Below, one piece after another: positions 6,955 to 15,153 of a stretch of DNA of 34,261 nucleotides. Source of the stretch: an uncultured Anaerolineae bacterium (GTDB lineage: Bacteria; Chloroflexota; Anaerolineae; Aggregatilineales; UBA2796); NCBI GenBank assembly GCA_938005675.1, contig CALKXH010000141.1, positions 1 through 34,261 of the forward strand, read 5' to 3'. Each line of letters opens with the position of its first letter. Within the stretch, counting starts at the first letter, position 1. The translations under genes were made by a program, and so were the position numbers. A model generated the notes under the pieces. It was not told the DNA's origin, searched no databases, and saw only the letters and a program-made list of their open reading frames with translations.

Positions 6955-8354
6955 CCCGCCATCAGCCCTTCGCGGAAAGCGCGCACCAGCGCCTCGCCGC
7001 GCTCGGTCAGGCGCACCTGACCCGCCTCAAAGGTCACGAGGCGCTTGGCGCGCAAACGGGCGAGGCATCGCGCCGTCTTCCCGCTCGTCCAGCTCAGATG
7101 CTCGTGCAGAGTCACCTGCGCGCTCTCCGATTCTGCCTCAGGCGTGTGCTGATGGTTGTACAAGTGACCGAGCAAAAGCTGCTCGGCGAACAGGAGGCGC
7201 TGTCGGCGGCGCCTGATCAGGGCTGAGAGCAAACCTTGGCGCGGCGCGAGCAGCCAGATCAGCAGAAATAGCGCGAACAGCGCCGTCACCATCGCCGCTG
7301 AGATCGAGATATCCAGCGCGCGCGCCGCCTCGTAGCCGCTGATAGCGGCTGAGACGCTCAAAATGGGCGCGATCAGGAACATCTGCCAGAGCCGATGCGT
7401 CAAGAGGTACGCTGCCGCCGCCGGAATCACGAAAAATGCCACCACCAAAACCGCCCCGACCGCGTCAAATGCCGCCACCGCCGTCAGGCTGACCAGAATC
7501 AGCAGCGCGTAGCTCAGCAGGGCGGGTCGGAAGCCGAACGCGGCAGCCAGATCGGGATCGAAGCTTGCCAACTTCAGCTCTTTGTAGAAGAGCAGCACGA
7601 AGAGCGCGTTCAGCAGCGCGATGAGCGCGAGCGGCACGAGCGCGCGCGGCACGAAGACCAATTCGGGCGGCGCGGCGATCAGGCGGCGCTGCCACGCCTC
7701 CGCCGCGCTGAACGTGCCGCAATTGCTGCAGTACGTCTCGAAGACGGCGCGCGGACTGCGCGGCGAGATGCCTTCGGCGGCGCAATTCAGGCAACGGCGC
7801 GCCATCTCCGCGCGCGGGTCGTCGGCGGTGATGGTGACTGGCTCGCAACGGGCGAAGCAGTGGCTGTTGGCGTTCGCCCACGCCACCCCGATCTCGCCCA
7901 CTAAGACCGAGTCCATATCGAGGTGGACGTTCGGCACGTAGCGCGTGACCAAGATCACGGCGAGCGCGAACAAGAACGGAAAGACCAAGCCGAGCGCCGC
8001 GTCGCTCTTGACCAGCCTCGAGCGCGCGATCAGCTCGGTCAGCACGACCGTGCCGACGCCCGCGCCCGCCGCCCCGATCAGCAAGAGCGGCGCGCTCAGA
8101 TCGGGCGTCTGCCCGAGCGCTAACATGGCGAGGAACGCCGCCACGATCCCGAACAGCACCGAGTGGCTGATGGCATCGACCGTCATCGCCAGCTTGCGCA
8201 AGACCAAAAAGACGCCGCACAGCGCCGTCGCCACCGCCACCAGCGCCCCGATCAGCAGCGCCACGGCGCGCGGATCGCCGAAGAAGGCGTTCAGCTGCTC
8301 CGCCGTGAAGAAGTTCAGCAGGAACTCGATCAGCAGCCGCTCGATCCCGCTCAT
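6951..8354 (-). CDS. Metal ABC transporter permease with six-Cys insert and C-terminal winged helix
   Basis: 467 residues, ABC-3 family membrane subunit (TroC/D, MntB, ZnuB type) for Mn/Zn/Fe uptake. About eight membrane segments; FYKELKLASFDPDLAAAFGF is the family's conserved coupling region. Two additions: (a) residues about 160-225, in a loop after LVGEIGVAW, contain HCFARC, CLNC and CSNC (Cys 166, 170, 188, 191, 209, 212), which looks like a zinc-ribbon-like metal site; (b) residues about 385-467 resemble the DtxR-type winged helix (LARLRAKRLVTFEAGQVRLTERG is the recognition-wing region). DtxR-like fusions are known in some ABC-3 permeases; I do not know a described function for the Cys insert. 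The ATG at 8354 overlaps the upstream permease stop (ATGA) and has GGAGGAGG; the 30-codon longer frame is rejected. Confidence 0.92.
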   Translation of the reverse strand: MSGIERLLIEFLLNFFTAEQLNAFFGDPRAVALLIGALVAVATALCGVFLVLRKLAMTVDAISHSVLFGIVAAFLAMLALGQTPDLSAPLLLIGAAGAGVGTVVLTELIARSRLVKSDAALGLVFPFLFALAVILVTRYVPNVHLDMDSVLVGEIGVAWANANSHCFARCEPVTITADDPRAEMARRCLNCAAEGISPRSPRAVFETYCSNCGTFSAAEAWQRRLIAAPPELVFVPRALVPLALIALLNALFVLLFYKELKLASFDPDLAAAFGFRPALLSYALLILVSLTAVAAFDAVGAVLVVAFFVIPAAAAYLLTHRLWQMFLIAPILSVSAAISGYEAARALDISISAAMVTALFALFLLIWLLAPRQGLLSALIRRRRQRLLFAEQLLLGHLYNHQHTPEAESESAQVTLHEHLSWTSGKTARCLARLRAKRLVTFEAGQVRLTERGEALVRAFREGLMAG

Positions 8355-9313
8355 GACGCCTCCTCCGCCGCCCGCTGCCGCAACAGCCGCCACAACATGC
8401 CCCGTTGCGGCGCGAAGAGGATGCTCACCAGCACGACGGCGCACGCCACCACGATCATCAGCGGACCGGTCGGCAAGCCGCGCTCAAGGGCGCTCAGCAC
8501 CGCGCCCGCCCCGCCGCTGAAAGCGCCAAACAGACTCGCCAAGACGATCATCTGCTCCAAGCGGCGCGTCCATTGCCGCGCAGCGACCGCCGGGGCGATC
8601 AGCAAGCCGACCATCAAGATCGCGCCCGCCAGCTGCAAGCCCAGCACGATCACCACCACCAGCGCGCCTGAGAGCAGCGCATTCAGACGCGCGACGGGCA
8701 AGCCTACGGCGCGCGCAAAGTCAGGATCGAAGGTCAGCAGCTTGAACGCTTTCCAAAAAGCGTAGAGCAGCGCCCCGATCAGCAGGCACGCCGCGCCTAA
8801 GATCGCCACATCGCGCTCGATGATCGCCGCCGCCTGCCCGAAGATGAATTTATCCAAGCCCGCCTGACTGGCTCCGACGCGCCCTTGAATGTACGAGAGC
8901 AACGCTACGCCAACGGCAAAAAACGAGACCAAGACGATGCTCATCGCCCCGTCGGGCTTCAGGCGCGTCGTGCCGACCAGCCAATTGACCAGCAGCACGC
9001 CCAAGCCGCCCGTCAGCGCCGCACCCAAGAGCAGCGCCACAGCCTCCCGCCCGAAGAGCAAGAAGGCGATCACCACGCCCGGCAACGCCGCGTGCGAGAG
9101 CGTATCGCCGATCAGGCTCTGGCTGCGCAGCACGGCGAAACTGCCCGTCATGCCGCACAAGACGCCCAACAGCGCGCCGCCGAGCGCCACGTTGGTCAGC
9201 GTGTAGTCGTACCGCACGCCTAGCGCCATGCTCAGCGGCGCGCCGAGCGCCATCAGCAGCCCGATCAGAGCGATCTGCCGCCAAACGCGCCGATCCTCAG
9301 GCAACATAGGCAT
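8351..9313 (-). CDS. Metal ABC transporter permease (ABC-3 family)
   Basis: 320 residues, about eight to nine hydrophobic helices. [23 protein letters not shown] is represented by the conserved 'GD-lSHa-LPG' block near the N-terminus, and [15 protein letters not shown] is the ABC-3 coupling motif. It would pair with the following permease as a heterodimer around the ATPase. Two ATGs compete: 9313 (GAGG only 3 bases upstream) and 9307 (GAGG 9 bases upstream); the second may be the true start, which changes only two residues. It overlaps the ATPase gene by 17 bp and the next permease by 4 bp, so the three are translated as a unit. Confidence 0.92.
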   Translation of the reverse strand: MPMLPEDRRVWRQIALIGLLMALGAPLSMALGVRYDYTLTNVALGGALLGVLCGMTGSFAVLRSQSLIGDTLSHAALPGVVIAFLLFGREAVALLLGAALTGGLGVLLVNWLVGTTRLKPDGAMSIVLVSFFAVGVALLSYIQGRVGASQAGLDKFIFGQAAAIIERDVAILGAACLLIGALLYAFWKAFKLLTFDPDFARAVGLPVARLNALLSGALVVVIVLGLQLAGAILMVGLLIAPAVAARQWTRRLEQMIVLASLFGAFSGGAGAVLSALERGLPTGPLMIVVACAVVLVSILFAPQRGMLWRLLRQRAAEEAS

Positions 9314-10073
9314 CTGCCTCGTGTGAGCTGTTCAGCGCGAGCGGCAGCGCGCCGAGTCGCCCGCCGTACGTCCGCGCGATGTTCGCCTCCGTGAAGGCGC
9401 TCTCAACCGTCCCGCTGGCGATCACCTCGACGTTGAGCAAGGTCACCCAATCGAAGTACTCGCGGACAGTCTGCAGGTCGTGATGCACTACGATCACGGT
9501 CTTGCCCTGATCGCGCAAGGCGTGCAGCAAACTCACGATGGCGCGCTCGGTGACGGCGTCTACGGCGGCGAACGGCTCGTCCATGAAGTACAGGTCGGCG
9601 CCTTGCGCGAGGGCGCGCGCTAAAAAGACGCGCTGTTGCTGCCCGCCGCTCAGCTGGCTGATCGGGCGCTCCGCCAGCGCCGCCATGCCGACCTGATCGA
9701 GGGCGGCGAGCGCCGCTTGACGGGCGGAGCGGTCGGGGCGGCGCAGCCAGCCCAGCTTGCCGTACAAGCCCATCGTCACCACGTCGAGGGCGGTGGTGGG
9801 GAAGTCCCAATCGACGCTGTTGCGCTGTGGCACGTAGCCGATGCGCGCGCGGGCGCGCTTGAGCGGCGCGCCGAAGAAGCGCACATCCCCAGCCGCGCGC
9901 GGGATCAAGCCCAGCGCCGCCTTGATCAGCGTGCTTTTGCCAGCGCCGTTCGGTCCGACGATCGCCATCAGCGCGCCGCTCGGCACGCGCAAGTCCACGT
10001 CCCACAGAACAGGCTGTTGATGATAGGCGACGGTCAGGTCGTTGATTTCGAGGGCGTACTGTTCATCTGCCAT
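9297..10073 (-). CDS. Metal ABC transporter ATP-binding protein
   Basis: 258 residues, the energising subunit of the Mn/Zn/Fe importer. Walker [10 protein letters not shown] (about 40-48), Q-loop in [13 protein letters not shown] (about 80-92; this 'QR..VDWdFP' form is typical of Mn/Zn importer ATPases), signature LSGGQQQR (141-148), Walker B LYFMDEP (161-167) and switch His in VVHHDL. All catalytic positions are intact. ATG at 10073 with AAAGGA upstream; 27 bases separate it from the binding-protein gene, and it overlaps the first permease gene. Confidence 0.95.
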   Translation of the reverse strand: MADEQYALEINDLTVAYHQQPVLWDVDLRVPSGALMAIVGPNGAGKSTLIKAALGLIPRAAGDVRFFGAPLKRARARIGYVPQRNSVDWDFPTTALDVVTMGLYGKLGWLRRPDRSARQAALAALDQVGMAALAERPISQLSGGQQQRVFLARALAQGADLYFMDEPFAAVDAVTERAIVSLLHALRDQGKTVIVVHHDLQTVREYFDWVTLLNVEVIASGTVESAFTEANIARTYGGRLGALPLALNSSHEADAYVA

Positions 10074-10100
10074 GCCTAAACGTCCTTTCGGAGAGGGAAT

Positions 10101-11081
10101 CTACTGCGCATTGAAGTCCTCAGGCAGTTGGAGGGCGAGCGCCTCTGGCAGGGGCGGCACGGCGTAGCCGAACGACTCCAAGATGGTCACTACGTTGTGG
10201 ACGATCATCTCAAGGTACGTCCCGCCGAACGCGTCGGGCGCTGCCATCGCGTCGGCGAACAGCTCGCGCCGCCCGACGCGCACCGATGCGCCGCGCGCCT
10301 GCGCCGCTGCTGCCACCGCCTGTATGGTGGCGGGCGAGACGCTGCTCTCTACGAAGATCACCTCGATGCCCTCGCGCGCCACCAGCTCGGCGATGGCTTG
10401 GATATCGCTCAGGCTCGCCTCCGCCGCTGTGCTGATGCCCTGAATGCCGCGCACTTGCCAGCTGAAGGCATCCCCGAAATACTGGAAGGCGTCGTGCGAG
10501 GTGATCAACACGCGCTTCGCCTCTGGGATAGCCGCGTCGGTCAGGGCGGCGAGCGCCCACTCGTAGAGCGCCTCCAGCTGGGCGACGTAGGCGGCGGCGT
10601 TGGCGCGGTAAAAATCGGCATGAGTCGGGTCTAGATCGCTCAGCACCTCAGCCAATCCTTCGGCGGCGAGCGCCCAATTGCGCGGATCGAACCAGAAGTG
10701 CGGGTCGGGGACGCCCACCTCTTCTTCGAGCACAAAGCCCGCCCGCACGACGGGCGCGCTGAGCGCGTAGACGCGCACCATGCGCTGACCGAGCGCCTCG
10801 AAGACCGTCTCGAATTGCCCTTCGAGGTTCAAGCCGTTGTAGATGACCAGCTGCGCTGCGTTCATGGCGGCGATATCGGACTCGGTCGGCTTGTACAGGT
10901 GCGGATCGACGCCGCCGCCCATCAAGGCGGTCAGGAGGAGGCGCTCGCCGCCGATGACGCGCGCCAAATCCGCCGCTTGGGTGGTAGTCGCCACGACGCG
11001 CAGCCGATCCGCGGCGCGGGAGCCGCTCAGCGGCGTGAGCAGCAGCACAATCAAGAGCGCACAGCGCGCGAGTTGCCTCAT
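10101..11081 (-). CDS. Metal-binding periplasmic/surface solute-binding protein (TroA/MntC/ZnuA family)
   Basis: 326 residues, cluster A-I metal-binding protein that hands metal to the permeases. Predicted ligands fall at TroA-like positions: His61 (VDPHLY), His128 (DPHFWFD), His196 (SHDAFQYFG) and Asp277 (LFADAM). Three His plus Asp matches TroA/ZnuA rather than the His2-Glu-Asp set of streptococcal Mn proteins. There is no His-rich acidic loop. The N-terminus (ARCALLIVLLLTPLSG then SRA-AD) is a signal peptide with a likely SPase I site; no lipobox Cys is present, unusual for a one-membrane bacterium. ATG at 11081 has AAAGG seven bases upstream and is preferred to a TTG six codons earlier. 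First gene of the operon, directly behind a DtxR-like operator. Confidence 0.93.
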   Translation of the reverse strand: MRQLARCALLIVLLLTPLSGSRAADRLRVVATTTQAADLARVIGGERLLLTALMGGGVDPHLYKPTESDIAAMNAAQLVIYNGLNLEGQFETVFEALGQRMVRVYALSAPVVRAGFVLEEEVGVPDPHFWFDPRNWALAAEGLAEVLSDLDPTHADFYRANAAAYVAQLEALYEWALAALTDAAIPEAKRVLITSHDAFQYFGDAFSWQVRGIQGISTAAEASLSDIQAIAELVAREGIEVIFVESSVSPATIQAVAAAAQARGASVRVGRRELFADAMAAPDAFGGTYLEMIVHNVVTILESFGYAVPPLPEALALQLPEDFNAQ

Positions 11082-11100
11082 TTTCAAGCCTTTCAGCAAT

Positions 11101-11119
11101 TTAGATTAGGCTAAAATCT
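11101..11119. promoter_or_regulatory. DtxR/IdeR-type metal-repressor operator
   Basis: The 19-mer TTAGATTAGGCTAAAATCT matches the known DtxR/IdeR consensus (TTAGGTTAGGCTAACCTAA) at 14 of 19 positions, including the whole core TTAGGCTAA. It lies immediately downstream of the -10 box and across the expected start site of the binding-protein gene, where a bound metal-repressor complex would block transcription. This ties the importer to a DtxR/IdeR/MntR/TroR-class regulator sensing Fe or Mn. No free-standing regulator gene is in the window. Confidence 0.75.
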
Positions 11120-11125
11120 TTTTCC

Positions 11126-11153
11126 AGAATACCAAACCTTGAAGTTTTGTCAA
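11126..11153 (-). promoter_or_regulatory. Promoter of the metal importer operon
   Basis: Perfect -35 TTGACA (11148-11153), 16-bp spacer, -10 TATTCT (11126-11131) on the minus strand. The expected start site is about 11119, which coincides with the DtxR-like operator. The region is visibly AT-richer than the surrounding genes. Confidence 0.75.
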
Positions 11154-11163
11154 GGCGCGAAAT

Positions 11164-11192
11164 TTCGCAGATCGAATCGACTCGGCTATGAT
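11164..11192 (+). promoter_or_regulatory. Predicted promoter of pgl
   Basis: TTCGCA (11164-11169), 17-bp spacer, TATGAT (11187-11192), 28 bases before the GTG start. Modest -35, good -10. It is divergent from the metal-importer promoter and close to it. Confidence 0.4.
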
Positions 11193-11220
11193 CAGGGTCT
11201 GTAGGCAAAGGAGCAAAAGC

Positions 11221-11922
11221 GTGACAACCGTGAAAATTCACCGCGACCTCGCCGACCTGACGTGGGCGGTTGCGGCGCTGATCGTCAAATTGGGCAAGCA
11301 GGCGCTGGCGGAGCGCGAGGTCTTTCGCTTGGCGCTCTCAGGCGGCAACACGCCCGTGCCGCTCTACGCGCTCTTGGCGCTGCCAGAGTGGCGCGTCCAG
11401 CTGGATTGGGCGCGCACGCACATCTACTTCACGGATGAGCGCTGCGTGCCGCCCGATCACGCCGAGAGCAACTACGGGATGGTCAGGCGGGCGCTGCTTG
11501 AGCCGACTCGAGTCCCAGAGGCGAACGTCCACCGAATGCGCGGCGAGATCGAGCCGAACGAGGCGGCTGCGGCGTACGATGCGCTCTTGGGCGGCGTGCC
11601 GCTGGATGTGATGCTGCTGGGCATGGGCGAAGATGGTCACACCGCCTCGCTCTTCCCGCAGACGACGGCGCTGAACGAGACCGAGCGCGCCTGCGTGGCG
11701 AATTACGTCCCGCAGCTTGGCGCTTGGCGCTTGACGCTGAGCGCGCCTTACATCAACGCAGCGCGCCACAAGCTGTTCATGGTCAGCGGGGCGGAGAAAG
11801 CGACGGCACTGCAGAAGGTGCTGGGCGAGACGCGCGATCCGCAACGCTATCCCGCCCAGCTGATCGAGGGCGCGCTCTGGCTGATCGATGCGGCGGCTGC
11901 CTCAGCCTTGCCGCAAACTTAA
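11221..11922 (+). CDS. pgl: 6-phosphogluconolactonase
   Basis: 233 residues, full family length (DevB/SOL family). It hydrolyses 6-phospho-D-glucono-1,5-lactone in the oxidative pentose phosphate pathway, in the cytoplasm. Motifs: LALSGGNTP (38-45) phosphate loop, FTDERCVPPDHAESN (70-84), LGMGEDGHTASLFP (about 140) with the catalytic His. The GTG at 11221 has AAGGAG seven bases upstream and starts at the conserved region; an ATG 11 codons earlier overlaps the promoter and lacks an RBS. No glucose-6-phosphate dehydrogenase or 6-phosphogluconate dehydrogenase lies next to it. Converges with the following gene with a 3-base gap between the stops. Confidence 0.95.
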   Translation: MTTVKIHRDLADLTWAVAALIVKLGKQALAEREVFRLALSGGNTPVPLYALLALPEWRVQLDWARTHIYFTDERCVPPDHAESNYGMVRRALLEPTRVPEANVHRMRGEIEPNEAAAAYDALLGGVPLDVMLLGMGEDGHTASLFPQTTALNETERACVANYVPQLGAWRLTLSAPYINAARHKLFMVSGAEKATALQKVLGETRDPQRYPAQLIEGALWLIDAAAASALPQT

Positions 11923-11925
11923 GCG

Positions 11926-12885
11926 CTACTCGCCGCGAGAGGCGCGACGACGCGTCTGATCCTCCTGCAGAAAGCGGTCGAGTTCGCTCTCTTGAGGGGC
12001 GGCGGTCGTCGACTCGACGCGGGCGCTCAAGCGGTCGGCAGCGCTGGCGTAGCTACTGTCTGTGACGTTGTAGACGTCTTCCATCGCCTCGACGATGTCG
12101 GTCAGCTCCTCGACTTCCTTGTGAATCTCCTGAGCGAGGCGGCGGGCGCGCGAGCTATCCATCTCGCGGGTGTGCGCCATCTGCTGCAGCTTGGTGTGAA
12201 CTGAGCTGAGCTGCGCCACAGTGTTATCCATGCGGATTTCGGTGCGTTTGATCAGGCTGGCGACCTTCTGCAGGTCGTTGAGGAGGCGCTGACGGATGGC
12301 GATTGCCTCTTGCAGCTCGGCGCGGACAGCCGGATCGGTCTCCATGTTCAGGCGAGTCTCAAGGCTGCGCAGCTGAGTGGGCACTTCGCGCCTATCGCGC
12401 TCCACAATGGCGTTCGACTCGAAGTTATCGATGCTCTTGCCCAGCAGGTAAATCTGCTCGATCCAGTTTTCGATCTCGCGGGCGGTATCTTGCAGAGCGA
12501 CCTGCATAGCGCCGCTCTGTTTGCTGATGAAGGCGTCGATGCTACGCTTGTACTCCAGCGCCTTTTGCAGCCGTTGGCGGGCGGGCAAATTCCTGATGCT
12601 GTTGGGATCGAAGCGCTCTTGCAGCAAGCGATTCGTCGCTTCTCGGCGCGCCGTCGGGTCAGTTACAGTGACTAGCAGATAGACTGCTTCGAGGATCGCG
12701 CCGATGACCAGCCACATCCACGGCTCAAAGCCCGCGAAGAGAGTCAGACCGGAGAAGAAGGCGATCATAGTCAAGCCGATCACGAGGGCGCTGGGCCACG
12801 TGAAGAAAGCATCCGCCAACAGCGTGCCGAGCACGCGCCCGCGTAATTCGTCAGCCGTTCGTTTCTGTTGAGTTTGTCGAGTCAT
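11926..12885 (-). CDS. Unknown membrane-anchored coiled-coil protein
   Basis: 319 residues, not recognised as a named family. Two membrane helices form a hairpin near the N-terminus (about 30-50 and 54-75), followed by a long charged helical region with heptad-like Leu/Ile spacing (about 95-280) and a disordered Glu/Arg tail. So the bulk is probably a cytoplasmic coiled coil tethered to the membrane. GAGAGG precedes the ATG. It has its own TATAAT box behind murA and converges on pgl. Possible roles are scaffold or sensor, but nothing visible decides this. Confidence 0.8.
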   Translation of the reverse strand: MTRQTQQKRTADELRGRVLGTLLADAFFTWPSALVIGLTMIAFFSGLTLFAGFEPWMWLVIGAILEAVYLLVTVTDPTARREATNRLLQERFDPNSIRNLPARQRLQKALEYKRSIDAFISKQSGAMQVALQDTAREIENWIEQIYLLGKSIDNFESNAIVERDRREVPTQLRSLETRLNMETDPAVRAELQEAIAIRQRLLNDLQKVASLIKRTEIRMDNTVAQLSSVHTKLQQMAHTREMDSSRARRLAQEIHKEVEELTDIVEAMEDVYNVTDSSYASAADRLSARVESTTAAPQESELDRFLQEDQTRRRASRGE

Positions 12886-12925
12886 AGCCTCTCAGTCCTA
12901 TATGCGCCACGCAGCCACAGTATGA

Positions 12926-12931
12926 ATTATA
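12926..12931 (-). promoter_or_regulatory. -10 box upstream of coiled-coil gene
   Basis: Perfect TATAAT on the minus strand, 40 bases before the ATG at 12885, in the 70-bp gap after murA. No convincing -35 element. Confidence 0.4.
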
Positions 12932-12955
12932 GCAAGAGAGTCCCCGTTGTGAGGC

Positions 12956-14245
12956 TCACAAAGTTGCCACGCGCTGAATCTTGGCGCCGAGCGCGCTGAG
13001 TTTTTCCTCCACGCGCTCGTAGCCGCGATCGATGTGCTGGGCATTGCCGATGACGGTCGTGCCGCGCGCGCATAGCGCCGCCAATAGCAGCGCAATGCCC
13101 GCCCGAATATCCGGGCTGCTGATGGTCAGGTCGCCGTGCAGAGGGGTATGCCCTTGCACCAACGCCCGATGCGGATCGCACAGCACAATGCGCGCGCCCA
13201 TGCTCGCCAGCTTATCGGTGAAGAACAGCCGCCCGTCGTACATCCACTCGTGGAAGATGACCGCGCCTGAGGATTGCGTGGCGATCACCAGCGCGATGCT
13301 GAGCAAATCCGAAGGGAAAGCGGGCCACGGCTGCGCCTTGATGATCGGGATGCGGTTGCCCAGATCGCTCTGGATGCGCATGGTTTGTCCGCGCGGCACG
13401 AAGATATCTTCGCCGCGCACCTCCCAGTGCACGCCCAGCTTGTTATAGACCAACTCGATCATGGCGAGGTGCTGCGGATCGGCGTTTTTGATCAGCACCT
13501 CGCCGCCGGTGACCGCCGCCGCGCCGATGTAGCTCGCCACCTCGATGTAATCGGCGCCCACGCGGAACGTCCCGCCGCCCAACTGCTGTGCGCCGTGCAC
13601 AGTCAGCCGATTCGAGCCGATGCCCTCTATCGGCACGCCCAGCATGACCAGAAAATGGCACAAATCCTGCACGTGCGGCTCGCAGGCGGCGTTGCGGATG
13701 ATCGTAGTCCCTTGGGCGCGCGCGGCTGCCAGTAGCGCGTTCTCGGTCGCCGTGACGCTCGCCTCGTCTAGCAGGATGTCCGCGCCGCGCAGCGACTCGG
13801 CGCGCATGTGGAAGCCGCGCGCCACCTCGATGTGCGCGCCCAGACGGCTCAACGCCAACAAATGTGTATCGACGCGCCGCCGTCCGATCACATCGCCGCC
13901 CGGAAAAGGCAAGACCGCCGCGCCGAGCCTGCCCAGCAGCGCGCCCGCCAAAACGATGCTGGCGCGCAGCCGCATCGAGAGCGCCGCATCGACCACGTGC
14001 GTGCGCAGCCGCTCTGCGTGGATGGTCATGCGCCGCGCTGCCTCGTCGTAGTCAACCTGCGCGCCCAACTTGCTCAGAATGTCCGCCATCACGCGCACAT
14101 CGAGGATGCTCGGCACGTTGGTCAGCGTGACGGGCTGATCGGTCAACAAGCAGGCAGCCATCAGCTTCAGGACGGCGTTTTTGTTGCCGCCGACCTCCAG
14201 CACTCCGTTGAGCGGATAGCCGCCTTCGATGAGGAACTGCTGCAC
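12956..14245 (-). CDS. murA: UDP-N-acetylglucosamine 1-carboxyvinyltransferase with Asp in place of the catalytic Cys
   Basis: 429 residues. Transfers enolpyruvate from PEP to UDP-GlcNAc, the first committed step of peptidoglycan synthesis. Conserved: GGNKNAVLKLM (Lys22, Asn23), MRLRAS (91-96), FPSD (Asp313, equivalent to the E. coli Asp305), and HIDRGYERVEEKL (404-416). The PGGCxIG loop that carries Cys115 in E. coli reads PGGDVIG here, giving Asp118. An Asp here is known from mycobacterial, chlamydial and Borrelia MurA and prevents fosfomycin alkylation. The GTG start at 14245 has AAGGGG six bases upstream and lies one base after the deacetylase stop; the 70-codon longer frame is a shadow of that gene. 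Confidence 0.93.
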   Translation of the reverse strand: MQQFLIEGGYPLNGVLEVGGNKNAVLKLMAACLLTDQPVTLTNVPSILDVRVMADILSKLGAQVDYDEAARRMTIHAERLRTHVVDAALSMRLRASIVLAGALLGRLGAAVLPFPGGDVIGRRRVDTHLLALSRLGAHIEVARGFHMRAESLRGADILLDEASVTATENALLAAARAQGTTIIRNAACEPHVQDLCHFLVMLGVPIEGIGSNRLTVHGAQQLGGGTFRVGADYIEVASYIGAAAVTGGEVLIKNADPQHLAMIELVYNKLGVHWEVRGEDIFVPRGQTMRIQSDLGNRIPIIKAQPWPAFPSDLLSIALVIATQSSGAVIFHEWMYDGRLFFTDKLASMGARIVLCDPHRALVQGHTPLHGDLTISSPDIRAGIALLLAALCARGTTVIGNAQHIDRGYERVEEKLSALGAKIQRVATL

Positions 14246-14246
14246 G

Positions 14247-15038
14247 CTACGCCCCTTGATGAAAATTCTGAATCCAGCGCCCCGTCTGCAGATGATCGCG
14301 CCCGATGCCGACCCGCCCGACGTAATAAGGCGACTGGGCATCTGGAGGGATGAAGCGCCCGCCCACAATGCCGACCACGAAAGCCAGCCCCGCCTGCGCC
14401 GCGACCTCGAAAATGCGCAGATCGAACTCGCGCTCGCGCCGATAGACGCCGCCATAAGGCGCGATCAGGCTGATCGGCGCGTAGCCCGTCGCTTGGGCGA
14501 TCCATTCCGCCGATTGGATGATCTCATCGCGCAGATCGGGCAGCTTGAGGGCGGGCAAGTAGCTGTGATAGCTGGTGTGCGTATCCAGCTCCCAGCCGCG
14601 CGCCGCCAGCTCGCGCAGGATTGCCCAGCCGCGTTCGGCGCGCTGAGGCGGCTGATCAGCGACCACCGCGAAGACGCCGCGATAGCCCACTTTTTCCACT
14701 TCCTCCGCCATGGCGAGGAAATAAGGCTGAACGTAGCTGGGCGCGATGTCATCGATGGTCAGGATGATCGGCTTTTCGGGCAGAGCGCGCTCGCCGCGCA
14801 GCGCCCTGAGCAAGTCCGCATAGCCGATGCTCTCATAATCATGCTCGCGCAGCCATTCGAGGATGTGCGGCAATTTCCAGCGATCTTTGCTGTGGAACAT
14901 CAGGGTGGGCGGCACGCGGAAAGGCTCTTCCGACGCGCTGAGGGGCAGTTGCGGCAAGGCAATGCCCAGCGCTGCCATGCTCAGCCTCCGCAGAAAGGTG
15001 CGGCGGCTCAGGCGCGAGGATGAACGGACTTCAGGCAC
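14247..15038 (-). CDS. Tat-exported polysaccharide deacetylase (NodB family)
   Basis: 263 residues. The N-terminus has a twin-arginine signal (SRRTFLRRL, 11-19, then a hydrophobic stretch ending near LSASE), so it is probably folded before export. NodB motifs: ILTIDD (catalytic base and metal Asp, 96-97), HTSYH (metal His154 and His158), APYGG (193-197). These enzymes remove acetyl groups from N- or O-acetylated glycans using Zn. GTG start with GGAG six bases upstream. Its stop lies one base before the murA start, so murA is translated from the same mRNA and a cell-wall role is plausible (inference). A TATAAT box lies 34 bases upstream. Confidence 0.88.
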   Translation of the reverse strand: MPEVRSSSRLSRRTFLRRLSMAALGIALPQLPLSASEEPFRVPPTLMFHSKDRWKLPHILEWLREHDYESIGYADLLRALRGERALPEKPIILTIDDIAPSYVQPYFLAMAEEVEKVGYRGVFAVVADQPPQRAERGWAILRELAARGWELDTHTSYHSYLPALKLPDLRDEIIQSAEWIAQATGYAPISLIAPYGGVYRREREFDLRIFEVAAQAGLAFVVGIVGGRFIPPDAQSPYYVGRVGIGRDHLQTGRWIQNFHQGA

Positions 15039-15071
15039 GAATCACTCCGCAGGATAACGTACAGGCATCCG

Positions 15072-15077
15072 ATTATA
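15072..15077 (-). promoter_or_regulatory. -10 box of deacetylase-murA operon
   Basis: Perfect TATAAT on the minus strand, 34 bases before the GTG start of the deacetylase; no good -35 hexamer seen. Confidence 0.45.
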
Positions 15078-15153
15078 GCGCGCCCGTCTGGGAATGCCAT
15101 TCGGTTCTGCGGGAGGGTCGCCGTTCGTCCATCGCTGTGGCTGGGGCGGCGCG

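Noticed and set aside
7395..8765. Several plus-strand frames opposite the metal permease genes
   Set aside because: They mirror the permease codons, are rich in Arg/Gln/His, and have no ribosome-binding sites.
14246..14455. 70-codon N-terminal extension of MurA
   Set aside because: It lies inside the deacetylase gene, does not match MurA family N-termini, and the GTG at 14245 has a good RBS.
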